Positions 1 through 10,030 of a DNA stretch of 64,000 nucleotides are shown one piece after another (position 1 is the stretch's first letter; each line of letters begins with the position of its first letter). The notes below the pieces were generated by a model, which saw only the letters and a list, made by a program, of their open reading frames with translations, ran no database searches and had not been told where the DNA came from. A program made the position numbers and the translations under genes. This stretch comes from Ustilago trichophora (lineage: Eukaryota; Basidiomycota; Ustilaginomycetes; Ustilaginales; Ustilaginaceae). Location of the stretch: contig OOIN01000033.1 in NCBI GenBank assembly GCA_900323505.1, forward strand, positions 62,001 to 126,000, given 5' to 3'.

Positions 1-2266
1 TTTTGCTGTTCTTGCCCTGTGACAAACTGCCTCCAGTAACAATCGTGAAATGGTGGTACGCGTCAAAGAAGTCCGAAGCTTGCACTTCAACCACCCCGGC
101 ACCCAGTCCAAGTCCGACCAAGCCAGGCATTGCGCGGCGCTTTGCAAACATGACATCTGGGTTGAAGATCCTCTGGCGCTTCTCGGCCTCGTTGTCCGGA
201 AGATGCGCCAAGCCTAGCTTCTGCACTCGGTCTACGGCCTGCGAAGTGGTACTGCGTGCTGTATCCTCGACCGATCGCAGCGCGAGCTCGAGCGAAGAGG
301 TAAGAGCGTGTCGAACCTCCTGTGCGTATTCCCATACGTTGAACAGACCAGGATATGGTGGCAGCTGCACGGCATCCAGAGCAGGCTTGCCATTGCCAAT
401 TAGCTCGATGGCGGAACTGAGCTTGCGCTGTGCCTCTTGCATCACCGCGGTGACCGCCTGGTCTTCTTCGCCCTCGACCACCATCTCGAGCTTCTGCTGC
501 GATGCCTGACAACGTGCCAATTCGGGACGCGCCACCTCGAGCGCCTTGGTGGCCTCGGCAAGTTCGATCTGCGCTACCTGCGTGTTGATCTTGGCAAGGA
601 AAGTGATGTCCGAGAGGAGGCGCAGCATGTAGGTCTTGGAGGGCAATAGCTTCGACTTGGCACGCTTGAGCAGCACAAAGTCGCGCAGCGCAGCTTCGAG
701 ACGTGTGAAAGCCTGTAGGCTCTCGGTACTGCGGCTGTCGATCGTCTGACCGCCCTGGACCTTGAGACCAAGCTCCTCGGATCGGGTGTCAGGAGCGACG
801 CTGTCCTCTTCGGCGCCAAAGACGGCCTGCGAGTCGACAAAGTGCACCAGGTTGGCGGCATCCTCGTAGGTGCGCGGGCTGAGTTGGCGAATCTGGTCAA
901 GGACGAGCTTGCGGCATTTGTCCTTGTTCTTGATCGAGTCGAACTTGTTGACGACGATGAAGACGAAGGCCTTGTCGTGCGATGCGTTCCAGAGGAATTC
1001 CTTTGCGGACAGGGTAAAGTGATTTTCTGCGCTGACGACGAAGACAACGACGTCGATCTCTTCCTGACGGGCAAAGAGCGCAGTGGTCTTGAGACTGTCG
1101 CGGTTGAGACCAGGGGCGTCAATGAGGGCAATGTCGACGATGCCATTCTTGAGCAGTGAGTCCTGGGTGGCGCGCGTGTCTCGGGCATAGCACTTGAGGA
1201 TGGGTGCGTCCTCTGGCGAGACTTCCTCTGCTTCGGCAACGATCTGCTCGATTTCTTGCAGAGTGTGGCGCGTAAAGGTGGACTCGTCACGAGAAGAGTA
1301 CTTGAGGCCTGGGTTGAGCATGTGCACTTCTTCGACGTTGCTGTTGAGTTCGGAGGCGTCGAGAACCTCGCAGAAGACAGTGGTGCAAGGCTGCTGGTCG
1401 GTGGGCATGAGAGGGCGGCGGAGGAGAGCATTGACAAAAGTGGACTTGCCAGCATTCAGATCACCGGTAACCAGGACCTTGGACTGAGTGTCGGAGAGAC
1501 GCTGCTTGAGGTTTTCGAGATGGCGTTCCGACTTTTCCATTCTGCCGTCGAGCAGCTGTGCCACTGAAGAACGCTCGAGCGAGCGCACGAGAGCCTGTGG
1601 GTTGGCAGCTACGGATCCGACGCGAAGGTCGAGTTTGAGAACCGACATGTCTGTGGATTCATCCGACTCATCGTCGTCAGGAAGGGATGGGTCGGAGATG
1701 TGTGCGCCGCTGACGTGACGGGCGGGAGTGCTGGGCAAACTGGCGTGACCCTGTGTAGTGTTGAAACGCATCAAGGCAGGAGGCATGGGACGCTGAGCGG
1801 TGTGGAGCGAGGAGGAGTGCAAGTTGGCGTCGGCCTCCTCGAGGCTGTGAGATGGCGAGTTGGACTGAGAGCGCCTATGCGAGGGGAGCTGCTGACGCGA
1901 CGGACCGGCTTTCTGGAGATCATCGGCGGCGGCATAGTGGATGAGACGCTTGTTCTTGTTAAAGTCGCGCAAGTCGGCAAGCAAGTGGCTGGTGGTGTCG
2001 ATGGCGCCGAGGAGCTTGTCGCGCGATTCTTCGAATTCAGACTGGTGCTGAGCAAACGTCTGTTGAGCATCCTGCTTGGCACAAACATCCTGAATCTGGC
2101 GCTGCTTGGTGTGGAAGAGGTCGCCACCATTCAGGCAAGTGGCTTTAGAGGCAGGTGTCAACGGGGACGCGATGGTCAAGCTATGCGAGTCGGACTCATC
2201 CCAGGTCTGGGATCGCACCACCTTGACGGGCGTGGCGTATTTCTGTGAAGAGTTGTTGTCGGACAT
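1..2266 (-). CDS. FZO1: Mitofusin (Fzo1-type mitochondrial outer-membrane dynamin-like GTPase), C-terminus beyond window
   Basis: The frame from the ATG at 2264-2266 stays open for 755 codons to the left edge, so this is a 5' partial gene. A GTPase domain is clear: P-loop GDLNAGKST near residue 265, G3 motif DAPG near 383 with the mitofusin-like LNRDSLKT following, and G4 NKFD near 437. About 240 polar residues precede it and a helical, coiled-coil-prone segment follows. Fungal Fzo1 proteins anchor in the mitochondrial outer membrane and drive outer-membrane fusion by GTP-dependent tethering. The membrane segments and second heptad region expected near the C-terminus lie outside the window. 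No intron is needed in the visible part. The call rests on motif order and length; another dynamin-family member is unlikely. Confidence 0.9.
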   Translation of the reverse strand, partial: MSDNNSSQKYATPVKVVRSQTWDESDSHSLTIASPLTPASKATCLNGGDLFHTKQRQIQDVCAKQDAQQTFAQHQSEFEESRDKLLGAIDTTSHLLADLRDFNKNKRLIHYAAADDLQKAGPSRQQLPSHRRSQSNSPSHSLEEADANLHSSSLHTAQRPMPPALMRFNTTQGHASLPSTPARHVSGAHISDPSLPDDDESDESTDMSVLKLDLRVGSVAANPQALVRSLERSSVAQLLDGRMEKSERHLENLKQRLSDTQSKVLVTGDLNAGKSTFVNALLRRPLMPTDQQPCTTVFCEVLDASELNSNVEEVHMLNPGLKYSSRDESTFTRHTLQEIEQIVAEAEEVSPEDAPILKCYARDTRATQDSLLKNGIVDIALIDAPGLNRDSLKTTALFARQEEIDVVVFVVSAENHFTLSAKEFLWNASHDKAFVFIVVNKFDSIKNKDKCRKLVLDQIRQLSPRTYEDAANLVHFVDSQAVFGAEEDSVAPDTRSEELGLKVQGGQTIDSRSTESLQAFTRLEAALRDFVLLKRAKSKLLPSKTYMLRLLSDITFLAKINTQVAQIELAEATKALEVARPELARCQASQQKLEMVVEGEEDQAVTAVMQEAQRKLSSAIELIGNGKPALDAVQLPPYPGLFNVWEYAQEVRHALTSSLELALRSVEDTARSTTSQAVDRVQKLGLAHLPDNEAEKRQRIFNPDVMFAKRRAMPGLVGLGLGAGVVEVQASDFFDAYHHFTIVTGGSLSQGKNSK

Positions 2267-3063
2267 GGTTTGATGTGTCGGTGATCACCAAGAAATGGGT
2301 TGGTGAATGAGTGTAGACTAGAAAGGTACTTCTAGCTTGACTGAAGCAGAGTCGGTTGCCAAGTGTAAGTGTTGTAAAGGTTGTAGGCTGTCGCCAGGTC
2401 GGGTGTAGATAGAAATCAGATGCTGTTGCACATGAAACGATTCTGCGATGAAGGTGTATGCAAGAATATGTGTGTGTGTATGTGCTGATGGGTGAAGGAG
2501 ACCAGCAAAGTAGTGGTGATGATGATGATGATGCTGATGATGATGATGATGATGAAGAATCAAGCCACACACGCTAGCACACTCGCACTTGGCGCGATCT
2601 TGAGAGCATTTTGAATTTTGACTGCTCTTCCTCAGCCCCGGATTTGATTGAAATCGACTAAGCTTGAAATTCAAGTTTGAATGTCCCAACCCGGTCGACC
2701 CGATGCGCGCGTTTGCTCAGCAAAACTTTTCTTAAGCTTGCTCACCGCTTTCTCTTTGTTTCAACCCAAATTGACTCGGCCGTCTGTGTTTTCCTTTCAC
2801 CCACGAAAACATCTACAAACTTGGCAGACACCTCGCTTACTGTAGTGCGTCAGATGATCATTTGACCTCGTCTTTTCCGATAAGGCTGTTCGATATTCCA
2901 CTCTAACATTGTTTGACTCAGCCTCTTTCCTCGTACCCTCTTGAATTGCCGGGATGTCTGCAACACAGTCAGGACGCCAAGCACAAAGAGAACGATAGAA
3001 GTGGGAGCAACCATGTTGATGGATGTTGCTGTGTTGCAATGCTCAACAACAAGAACAAATTGG
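2267..3063. other. Intergenic region between mitofusin 5' end and ABM-like gene 3' end
   Basis: No convincing gene. It should hold the mitofusin promoter and 5' UTR on the minus strand. It contains a GAT trinucleotide microsatellite at about 2514-2555. Confidence 0.6.
2514..2555. repeat. (GAT)n microsatellite
   Basis: About 13 GAT units with one GCT interruption, lying in the mitofusin upstream region. ORFs read through it are histidine or serine runs and are not genes. Confidence 0.95.
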
Positions 3064-3650
3064 TTAGACAAGGTCGAAGAACTTCATGTCGATCTTGTTG
3101 GTGAGGTCCTTGGCCTGACCCATGAGCTTCTGGAAGTCCTCGCCAGCACGGTGCTTGGTGGTGGCCACATCGCTGCCCTTGTTGTCGTACTGCTCTGTAG
3201 ACACGAGCACAATCGGCGGCAGAGTAGGAAACAAGAAAATAAATCAGCCACCATGCACACACAAATAGCGAGAACCGGGGTGTACCTACCAAAGACAACA
3301 ATGGTGTTGGGGTTGTCACGGCTGCGACCAGGGATGTAGGCCTGGCAGTCGGGCTCCTCGTCCGAGTTGGCACGAGCAGCCACCTTCTTGAGCAGCTCGG
3401 CGATCTTGTCGGCCTCCTCGGCCCCCTTGGCCTCGATGCTAAAGGGCAGCGACCAACCAACAAAGGTGGTCGAGTACGACGGTATGACAAACAGTGTGAC
3501 AAGGATGAAGGCGATTTTTCATCATGACATGCAGTACAGATGTGAACAGTGGTTAGCTGGGGTCTTGGCAGTGTCGGATTGGTGAGCAACACCGAGGCAG
3601 AAGGATACTTACGTGACCCACATGCTGAACTTTCCGGTAGGGGCAGACAT
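3064..3650 (-). CDS. Small ABM-type (dimeric alpha/beta barrel) protein, three exons
   Basis: The ATG at 3648-3650 opens MSAPTGKFSMWVT. Splicing 3613-3650, 3290-3438 and 3064-3194 gives 318 nt, or 105 residues plus stop. Introns 3439-3612 and 3195-3289 have GTAAGT and GTAGGT donors and TTTAG and CTACAG acceptors. The spliced product has the layout of antibiotic-biosynthesis-monooxygenase-like dimeric barrels: a first strand (FSMWVTIEAK), a helix rich in Ala/Glu/Lys, a Pro-Asp-Cys turn before the second strand, then NPNTIVVFEQY, and a later His/Phe helix. Such proteins act as small monooxygenases or heme/quinone-handling enzymes, but many fungal members have no known role. No targeting signal is obvious. 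The first acceptor was chosen because it gives an uninterrupted first beta strand. Confidence 0.7.
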
Positions 3651-4584
3651 TTTTGGTGTTTTGGTTTCTGATCGATACTGGACGATGGGATGGTGACAAA
3701 GGAAACGGTGATGGAAGGGCAAGCAGAAGAGCAATCTAGTCCAAACAGATCAAGTTTTGCACGCATTACCAGATGTCAAGCACGGACTTAGGCAACGAAG
3801 GATAGCCGGCAAGCGGTTGGTTGCCGAGGTCCCCGTCAGCCAACCAGCCAGCGCTTCGTCCACAAAACTTTTTTTTGATAATTGGATGTCAAAACACTGC
3901 GGCATAACATTGTCTCGCAAAATGACAAAATGAGGTCTCAGTGATATGCAAAGCGACGCAATGCAGCTCGACCAGCGGAAACAAGTCGTCGTGCATGCAA
4001 CACCCACTTTGATGGTTGATACCGGTAGCCAATCGAATCTTGCGCTATTTATCGTTAGCTTGCAGTGTCCAGCCGTTTAGTCCGTCGTTACAGTCCTCAG
4101 GTCACACAACAGTATCAGCACACCACTTGAAGTGACTCAACGACAACTGCATTTCATCTCTGCTTCATTGCCGCTTTCTGCGCTGAATCGGGCTGGATGT
4201 GGATGGCTCGCGACATCAGAGTGGGGAGCAGTTGTGGAGAAGTTGGCGTTTCTTGTGCGAGTCAGAGATAGGGAGAGAGAGGTGCAGTTGCAAATTCGAA
4301 ATCATACCACTCAAGCGAGCACACAGAATTCGCTTTTCGAGTCTTTTGTTTCTTTTTCTTTTTCTTTTTTTTTGAGCGAAATTTGCCCTATTCCGGCATT
4401 GTGCGTTACAACTGACTCGTACATTTTGACAGCCACTCTCACCTATCCTACAACATTTGGTCGCTCATCTCGACTCATCCTCATATTCGTACCACCACCA
4501 CCACCACCACCACCATCTCCTCAAGATTCGCGCAACCGCCAGAGCTAGAGTTCCGCTGCTGTGCTTCTCTCAACACCACATACA
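3651..4584. other. Divergent promoter region
   Basis: It separates the minus-strand ABM-like gene from the plus-strand PQ-loop gene, so it holds both promoters. A CT-rich tract (about 4345-4375) and a (CCA)n run (about 4491-4513) lie close upstream of the PQ-loop ATG. No gene is seen. Confidence 0.6.
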
Positions 4585-6025
4585 ATGCGTTCATATCGCC
4601 CCTCAAAAGCGTTCGGCCTTCTATTGGTCGCTGCCTCGCTCTTCCTACTAGCCACCACCGCTGCAGCCGCACCGCAAGCATCCTCTTTGATACCCGATTC
4701 GCATCTCTCGACCTTGTCAACCAACAAATCTCACCACCATGACGGTCGCAACAAGAAACAGGTCCGCGACGAATGGAGCAGCATCATGGGCTGGTGAGTC
4801 TTTTTGTTCATCTCTGCATCCATCTTGCGACTCCATGTACTGACGACATTACTCTGACCTTGTTCGCTCCCATGCTTCCTTTCTTGTTGTTACTGCTACC
4901 CTCTCTTTCTCGCCGAGTAGGGTCTCGTAAGTAACTTGTTCATATTTGCAACACTACGTCGGCCTACTCTCAACTAGATCAGCTAAGTCAACCACCTCTC
5001 TTCTGCCACCTTTCTTCTTCGCATCCTTTCACACACTGCAGGATCGCTTGCTGGGTAATTGTCTATTCGCCGTACGTTTCCTGCTCCGCACCTTTCCCTG
5101 TTCTAAACTTCCCTACTTCTTTCTCTTTCGTCTGCCGATCAATCCCTTACATCCAACTTTCCAGGTTTTGCCCTCTTTCAGTCAAATGCATCAAAACTAC
5201 GTCTCCAAGTCCGCAGAAGGTCTCTCCATCACCTTTGTCATCATCTGGCTCGCCGGTGACGCTCTCAACGCCGCAGGTGCCTGGTTCCAGGGCTTACTCT
5301 GGACCATGATCATCCTCGCCCTCTACTACTGCGCTTGCGACTGCGTGCTCATCTTCCAGTACTGGTACTACCGCAAATACTACCACCGCGGCGTCAAGAT
5401 TTCCACCATCTCGGCCTCGCTCGATGCCAACGAACGCACACCCCTTATTGCAGACGGAAACGTCATCGAAGACGACCTTTCGGCAATCGACAATGAGGAC
5501 GAAGATTCGTCCATCCGCAACCAGATTATCATGTACACGCTCGCCGCCTGCCTCGTCGTCGCTACCGGCGTAGCAGCCTGGTGGGTTGCCGAACACTCTT
5601 CCTCCAGCAGCCACGGTGACTCGAAACACCCCAAGACTCCCACCCCCGAACCCGTTGGATGGCGCTGGGATGCCCAGGTAGCAGGTTGGCTCTCCGCCAT
5701 CCTTTACCTCTCGTCCCGTGTGCCCCAGATCCTCAAGAACCGCACCACCAAATGTGAAGGTCTTTCGCTTGCGCTCTTTGTCTTTGCCGTCGCAGGAAAC
5801 TTGACCTATGTCGCAAGTATCTTGCTCAAGAGCACCAAGCACGATTACATTGTCGAAAGCTTCTCCTGGTTGGTCGGAAGCCTCGGAACCGTATTCTTGG
5901 ACTTTATCGTTCTGGGTCAGTTTATTCACTACAGGAAAGCTAGGAAGGAGATTCACAGGCTGAGGAGGTCTAGCATTGCTCAGCACCAGGAGAGGCCGAG
6001 GCTACAGCCCCAGCCCACAGCATAG
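4585..6025 (+). CDS. PQ-loop repeat transporter (Ypq1/PQLC2 family, vacuolar cationic amino-acid exporter), four exons with a 6-nt micro-exon
   Basis: Exons 4585-4793, 4921-4926, 5042-5054 and 5165-6025 sum to 1,089 nt and encode 362 residues. The joins restore the family signature GWVSIACW before KSAEGLS and the segment IIWLAGD. Exon 2 is only GGTCTC, flanked by an AG acceptor and a GTAAGT donor. A hydrophobic N-terminal segment followed by AAAAP looks like a signal peptide or extra membrane segment. The second PQ-loop is canonical (RVPQILKN), while the first carries SFSQ where Pro-Gln is usual. Relatives in yeast and animals export lysine and arginine from vacuoles or lysosomes. The central acidic, Ser/His-rich loop (about residues 150-220) is typical of the fungal members. 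The start is the first ATG that leads into a signal-like segment. Confidence 0.85.
4921..4926 (+). other. Six-nucleotide micro-exon of the PQ-loop gene
   Basis: GGTCTC lies between CCGAGTAG and GTAAGTAA. Including it adds Val-Ser and yields GWVSIACW; skipping it keeps frame and yields GWIACW. The included form matches the usual Gly-x-Ile/Val-Ser spacing of PQ-loop family first helices. Confidence 0.7.
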
Positions 6026-6282
6026 ATTGCCTCTCACTCAGGATTGCCCTCTCAAAACAGACATACATGTGCCCAAGTTGCAACCTAGACGGATCCAGTT
6101 TTTATACCTTCCACTTGTTATTCCACTTGTTAGGCTGCGTCGTCTGTGTATCAGGGCGTGCAGACAGTCTTCAGACCATGTTCAAAGACACACACGAGCA
6201 TTACGCAAGAGAAGTGCTCTTGTCGAACTTTTTCAAGAGTTGTGGTATCTACAGCAGCCGGGTTTGCATTGCTAGCTGGTGA

Positions 6283-7281
6283 TCATCGATTGCGCGTGCC
6301 GCCAAATCCAGTACTCTCCCTGAAACTAGACGAGCCGACACCTCTATCATGGTCGTGATCCCAACCTCTCCCACCACCCCCAAAACCCCTGCTTGGACCG
6401 CGGAACGACGGTCCAGTGTCGAATCCATAGCCTAGGCCTTGATCACCGAAGAATCCCGTTTGCGACGGAGGGTAGAATCCTTGTTGTCGGCGACTGTTTC
6501 GAGATGCCGCGGTAGCGGCGAGACCTCCCAACCCGAGGCCTGTCCAAAATCCCGGTCGCCAACTTGACGAGGAGCTACTGGAGGAGGAGGACGAGTCTTG
6601 CTCAGATTTTGGTGCATATGGCGGCGGTGGAGGGTTGTTTCCGTATGGTCCGCCTGGCCACCATCCTCCCCCTCCTCCGCCCCATCCACCACCACCTCCG
6701 CCTCCTCCCGCTGTCCTCCCACCAGCACCTGTAATCGCCTTGATAAAGCTGTACACTATCACCCCCAGCACTCCCAGAAAGATGACCTTGAACAATCCCT
6801 CAACAGCCCGTTCCATCCACCCCTGTCGGCTCCCATCATACCTTCGCCACGGATCGTCGGGCCCAACCCCACTAGGCAGCAATCTGTACTCCAATGCACA
6901 GCTGCCCTTGAGCACATATGGATCCTCCGCATAGTCATACCCTTCACAGCTGACTTCCACCCTTCCCATCCTCATAGTGCTTGGCAGATCCGCACTGCAC
7001 TTCCACTGGCCATCCCCCATCGCCTGGCACTGCACTACATCCGGCTGGTATCGTGAGCACGGGGATCCAACGCATGTGAGTTGCGGGAGAGGCTTTGTGC
7101 GCCGATAAGTGGTGCGTTGGCCAGAGTAGAAGGTGAGCGTCGAGAGCGAGGACATGGCCACACGACGCCCGGCTCCGTAATACTGCGAGTTGGGGTTATA
7201 GGCGTAAGTAGCCGGTAGGAGCGAGACCAAGGTAAGAATCAGGGTGGCAAGCACCGCTCGTGGGCGCTCGGTTGCCAGCAT
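6283..7281 (-). CDS. SARAF-like (TMEM66) ER membrane regulator of store-operated calcium entry
   Basis: A 332-residue protein starts at the ATG 7279-7281; the frame extends further upstream without another ATG. Residues 1-27 form a signal peptide ending PATYA. The lumenal part has paired cysteines and the family-typical stretch VEVSCEGYDYAEDPYVLKGSC followed by a Leu-Glu-Tyr-Arg strand. One membrane helix (about residues 170-195) precedes a cytosolic tail of poly-Gly, poly-Ser and Gly/Phe-rich sequence. Animal SARAF turns down STIM-controlled calcium entry at ER-plasma membrane contacts; fungi lack obvious STIM/Orai, so the fungal role is unknown. No intron is needed. Confidence 0.85.
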   Translation of the reverse strand: MLATERPRAVLATLILTLVSLLPATYAYNPNSQYYGAGRRVAMSSLSTLTFYSGQRTTYRRTKPLPQLTCVGSPCSRYQPDVVQCQAMGDGQWKCSADLPSTMRMGRVEVSCEGYDYAEDPYVLKGSCALEYRLLPSGVGPDDPWRRYDGSRQGWMERAVEGLFKVIFLGVLGVIVYSFIKAITGAGGRTAGGGGGGGGWGGGGGGWWPGGPYGNNPPPPPYAPKSEQDSSSSSSSSSSSWRPGFWTGLGLGGLAATAASRNSRRQQGFYPPSQTGFFGDQGLGYGFDTGPSFRGPSRGFGGGGRGWDHDHDRGVGSSSFRESTGFGGTRNR

Positions 7282-8619
7282 TATCGATTGTGATGTGCTG
7301 ACCCTGTCTTGCGTTCCTGTTACTGCCGGCGATGGCTGCGCCAAGCGGCTTGAAAGGCTGGTTTTGTGTGCGTTGGCGGGATCAAGTCGTACAACGAGCG
7401 CGGATAGGGCACAGATATCGTGGCCGTATGTCTGTCTTCTCCGGTCTTTGAACTGTGATTTGTGATTGTTACTCGCTGATACAAAGAGCGAATGCTATCG
7501 TCAAAGCGAGAAGCTAAGCCACTAGCATGGTAGCCCGACAACAAGCAAAGAGGACAAGTCCGAGCAGCAAAGCTGGAGTGTGGTTGCGAAGGACAAGGTG
7601 ACGTGGAACTACTTAAAATCGGCAACCCTAATCGCGAATCCATTTTTCCCCATTTTTATTATTATTTTATTATTATTATTATTTTCATTTTTTCATTTTC
7701 TCCCCTCAAATGCTTCAATTTTCATTCAGGCTCAGTGCAGTGTTGTTTGTGCTCTCTGCATGTGTGTGGGTTGGGTGTGTGAGCATGTGTACCTTCTGGG
7801 TCACATGGTCCCTTCCACAACAATTGCTGTCATTGTCAGCTCCTTGCAAGCACCTTGCTCAAGACACTCATTCACTGGATCTATGACTCCAGCTGTGCAA
7901 AGCAAGCAATAGGAACAGGAATGACAAGGCTCAACTCAGTCAGTTGTCACACCAACACAATGGCTTTGACAATGCAGATACATCTGCCACAGGGCAAATA
8001 TGCAACATTGGTTGTTACTTGGTGCCGTTAAGAAGACATAGGGTTAAAGATATGCATGTCTTGGATTTGGAGTTCAATAGTCCTGTAGGGGGTATTGGGA
8101 GAATAGGATTGCAGTGGTGATAAATGGCGTAGAACAGGGGCTGCAATTATGATGGTTGTGCTTGTGTGAGGTGTGCTAAACAAAGTGGTGGTTGGAAACA
8201 AGGACACGTCCAAATTTGAATGGATGCTGCATCCTACTTGCCCGGTGCCACCTCCTGCACCTGCACCTTTCCCAGGGGGAAAAGGAGAAGAAATCAATTT
8301 TTCTTTGAAAATTAAACATGACTGTCTCGAGTGTGAAAAAAAATCATGGCACTAAGCATGCAGAGGGCCTGTACCACACGGACACACCGGTCTGCCCAGC
8401 TTCCTGTGCACCAAGGCACCTCGCCACACATGCACATGTTGGGAAATGAGGGGAGAGAAAAAAATTTGCATTCATGCAAAAAAAGGGCAATAAATGCAGG
8501 GTCCAAGCATCACTGAGAGGGTTGGCTGGCTTGCAATCTTGTTCTCAACAAAGATGACTGTGTGTCCGGAAGACTGCACTCTTCTGGCGTGTGCAACAAG
8601 TGTGATTGCTGGTGCACAC
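7282..8619. other. SARAF upstream region passing into a repeat island
   Basis: The first ~300 nt should be the SARAF promoter. From about 7612 the sequence is repeat-derived (see the 7612-8410 entry) and carries a (TTA)n run at about 7656-7683. No gene is seen. Confidence 0.5.
7612..8410 (+). repeat. Copy of an older dispersed repeat (plus orientation)
   Basis: Two blocks resemble sequence near the LTR element in inverted orientation. The block AATCGGCAACCCT ... AATCCATTTTTCCCC (about 7615-7650) matches the complement of 19290-19330. The block around 8354-8395 (GCATGCAGAGGGCCTG ... GGTCTGCC) matches the complement of 19194-19235 and continues into the complement of 10030-10005. The family is unidentified; it may be a non-coding transposon. 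Confidence 0.5.
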
Positions 8620-9576
8620 TGTTACAGGCCTCACGTGGGCTGACCAGGGTTGGGCACAAGTGGAGGCCGGAGGAGTGCAGCAGCGGCTGTGCGCAGAAAT
8701 GGCACACAGGCGCAAAGTACTCGGCCGGCAGGCGGAGCTCACTGGACGACTTTCCGGAGGGAAATCGGCAAGTGGCATCCACCCGGCGATCCTCACGCGT
8801 TGAGCGCAAAAAGGCGCCGCCAGGGACAAACGGGAGAGGTGCGGCCCATGGCGTACAGAGGAGGGATGGCCAGGGTCTCGTCGCCATCAGGGATGGCGAG
8901 CAAGACGCTTGGGGGGAGATATGAAGGACGCGTAGATGAGGGGGGGAATGAAGTGGGTGGCTCCCCACAGGTGCCACCCAGAGCCGACGTACACAGGCTG
9001 ATACAGTATGTGGCCACGTCAAGCTCTACGGCCGCCCTCCTGGTGAGGGCGAAGCCATATATACTCACACTGCTCCGGCGTGCGATGGGGCAGAGCCCCA
9101 TCCACTCTACTTACTAACTTACTACTTATATCATATCACAGTCATTCAACCGTCAGTATATCACTGTCTTTCATATCAGTCGTCTTTGTAGCAATCCAGG
9201 CATTGCTACCATCTTGTGTGTGTGTAGTATCACATCCATAGACACCGTCAACACCTACATCGACACTACGGCACCTCAACCGTAGGCAGCACCTACACTG
9301 CGGTACTGACACCTCCATCAGTACCATTCGACAACTGTCGGAGCATTATGGACACTTGCGCAACGACAGGCGTTAACCAGCATTCCACGAGCTCTTGTAC
9401 GATGCCTCATACAACTTGCCAGGTCTAGATTAGTGCCGCTCTGCCTCTGGCCGGGGTGTCCACAGCAGTTAGTTGAGAGTCGCCAGAAGGCCATCGCTCA
9501 TCAATTAGTTAGTGGAAAATTGGCAGAAGGCATCCATTTGACAATTCCGGGATTCTCAGGCGCATGACCGCTGACA
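8620..9576 (+). mobile_element. Solo LTR of the same Ty3/Gypsy family, diverged, inverted relative to the full element
   Basis: It begins TGTTACAGG and ends CTGACA, matching the reverse complement of the 947-bp LTRs of the 10031-19193 element along its length with scattered differences. It retains the CCATATATACTC TATA region and the ATCCACTCTA motif about 40 nt downstream. No internal gag-pol is attached. The 5 bp on each side (CACAC and GCCAT) do not match, so the original target duplication is lost or the copy came from unequal recombination. Confidence 0.85.
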
Positions 9577-9727
9577 GCCATTCTCAAAGTTGGGCATGCC
9601 GCAAGTTTGTTCCCAGTCTTTCTGCAAAGCCGTTGTGAGCAAAGTTCTTTTGGGCAGCTTGGAGCTGCTGCCACCAGTGTGTGTGCCAGCCATTGCAAGT
9701 GCAAGCAAGGAAAGAGAGGACGATGCC

Positions 9728-9900
9728 AACCAGAAGCCAGCAAGGGGAGTCCAACCAGCAAGAAGCCGGTGGAGAGTGCTGACAAGAAGCCAGCAAGGAG
9801 TGTTCAGCCAACAAGAAGCCAGCAGACTGAGCCAACAAGAAGCCAGCAGACTGAGCCAACAAGAAGCCAGCGCAGAAGGACCTGCCAACAAGAAGTCAGC
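9728..9900. repeat. 24-bp minisatellite
   Basis: Units close to CAACAAGAAGCCAGCAGACT GAGC repeat, with three near-perfect units at about 9815-9885 and degenerate units before them. As 24 is a multiple of three, all frames stay open here without being genes. Confidence 0.85.
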
Positions 9901-10025
9901 ATATGCAAAGATGGATGAGAAAGATAGCGCATTCAGCGCAGCTTTGGAGATGGTGGTGTTGGTATGCAGGAAGAAGAGCGAGGAGCAAGTCGCAGCACTC
10001 TTGCGTGCAGCGCACAGGAACCCTG

Positions 10026-10030
10026 GCAGA
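10026..10030. other. Target-site duplication, left copy
   Basis: GCAGA directly precedes the left LTR and recurs at 19194-19198 directly after the right LTR. Five bases is the usual duplication for Ty3/Gypsy integrases. Confidence 0.9.

Larger units (their letters stand above)
9577..10030 (-). repeat. Older repeat, left part, interrupted by the LTR element
   Basis: Together with 19194-19335 this is one copy of the older repeat, in minus orientation, split by the LTR insertion. The right end joins to 19194 through the duplicated GCAGA. It includes the 24-bp minisatellite listed separately. Confidence 0.5.

Noticed and set aside
574..1455. 293-codon minus-strand ORF, Ser/Arg-rich
   Set aside because: It is a shadow frame of the mitofusin, whose true frame has clear GTPase motifs and runs off the edge.
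9728..9900. CRISPR-like array
   Set aside because: The repeats are directly adjacent without unique spacers and the genome is fungal.
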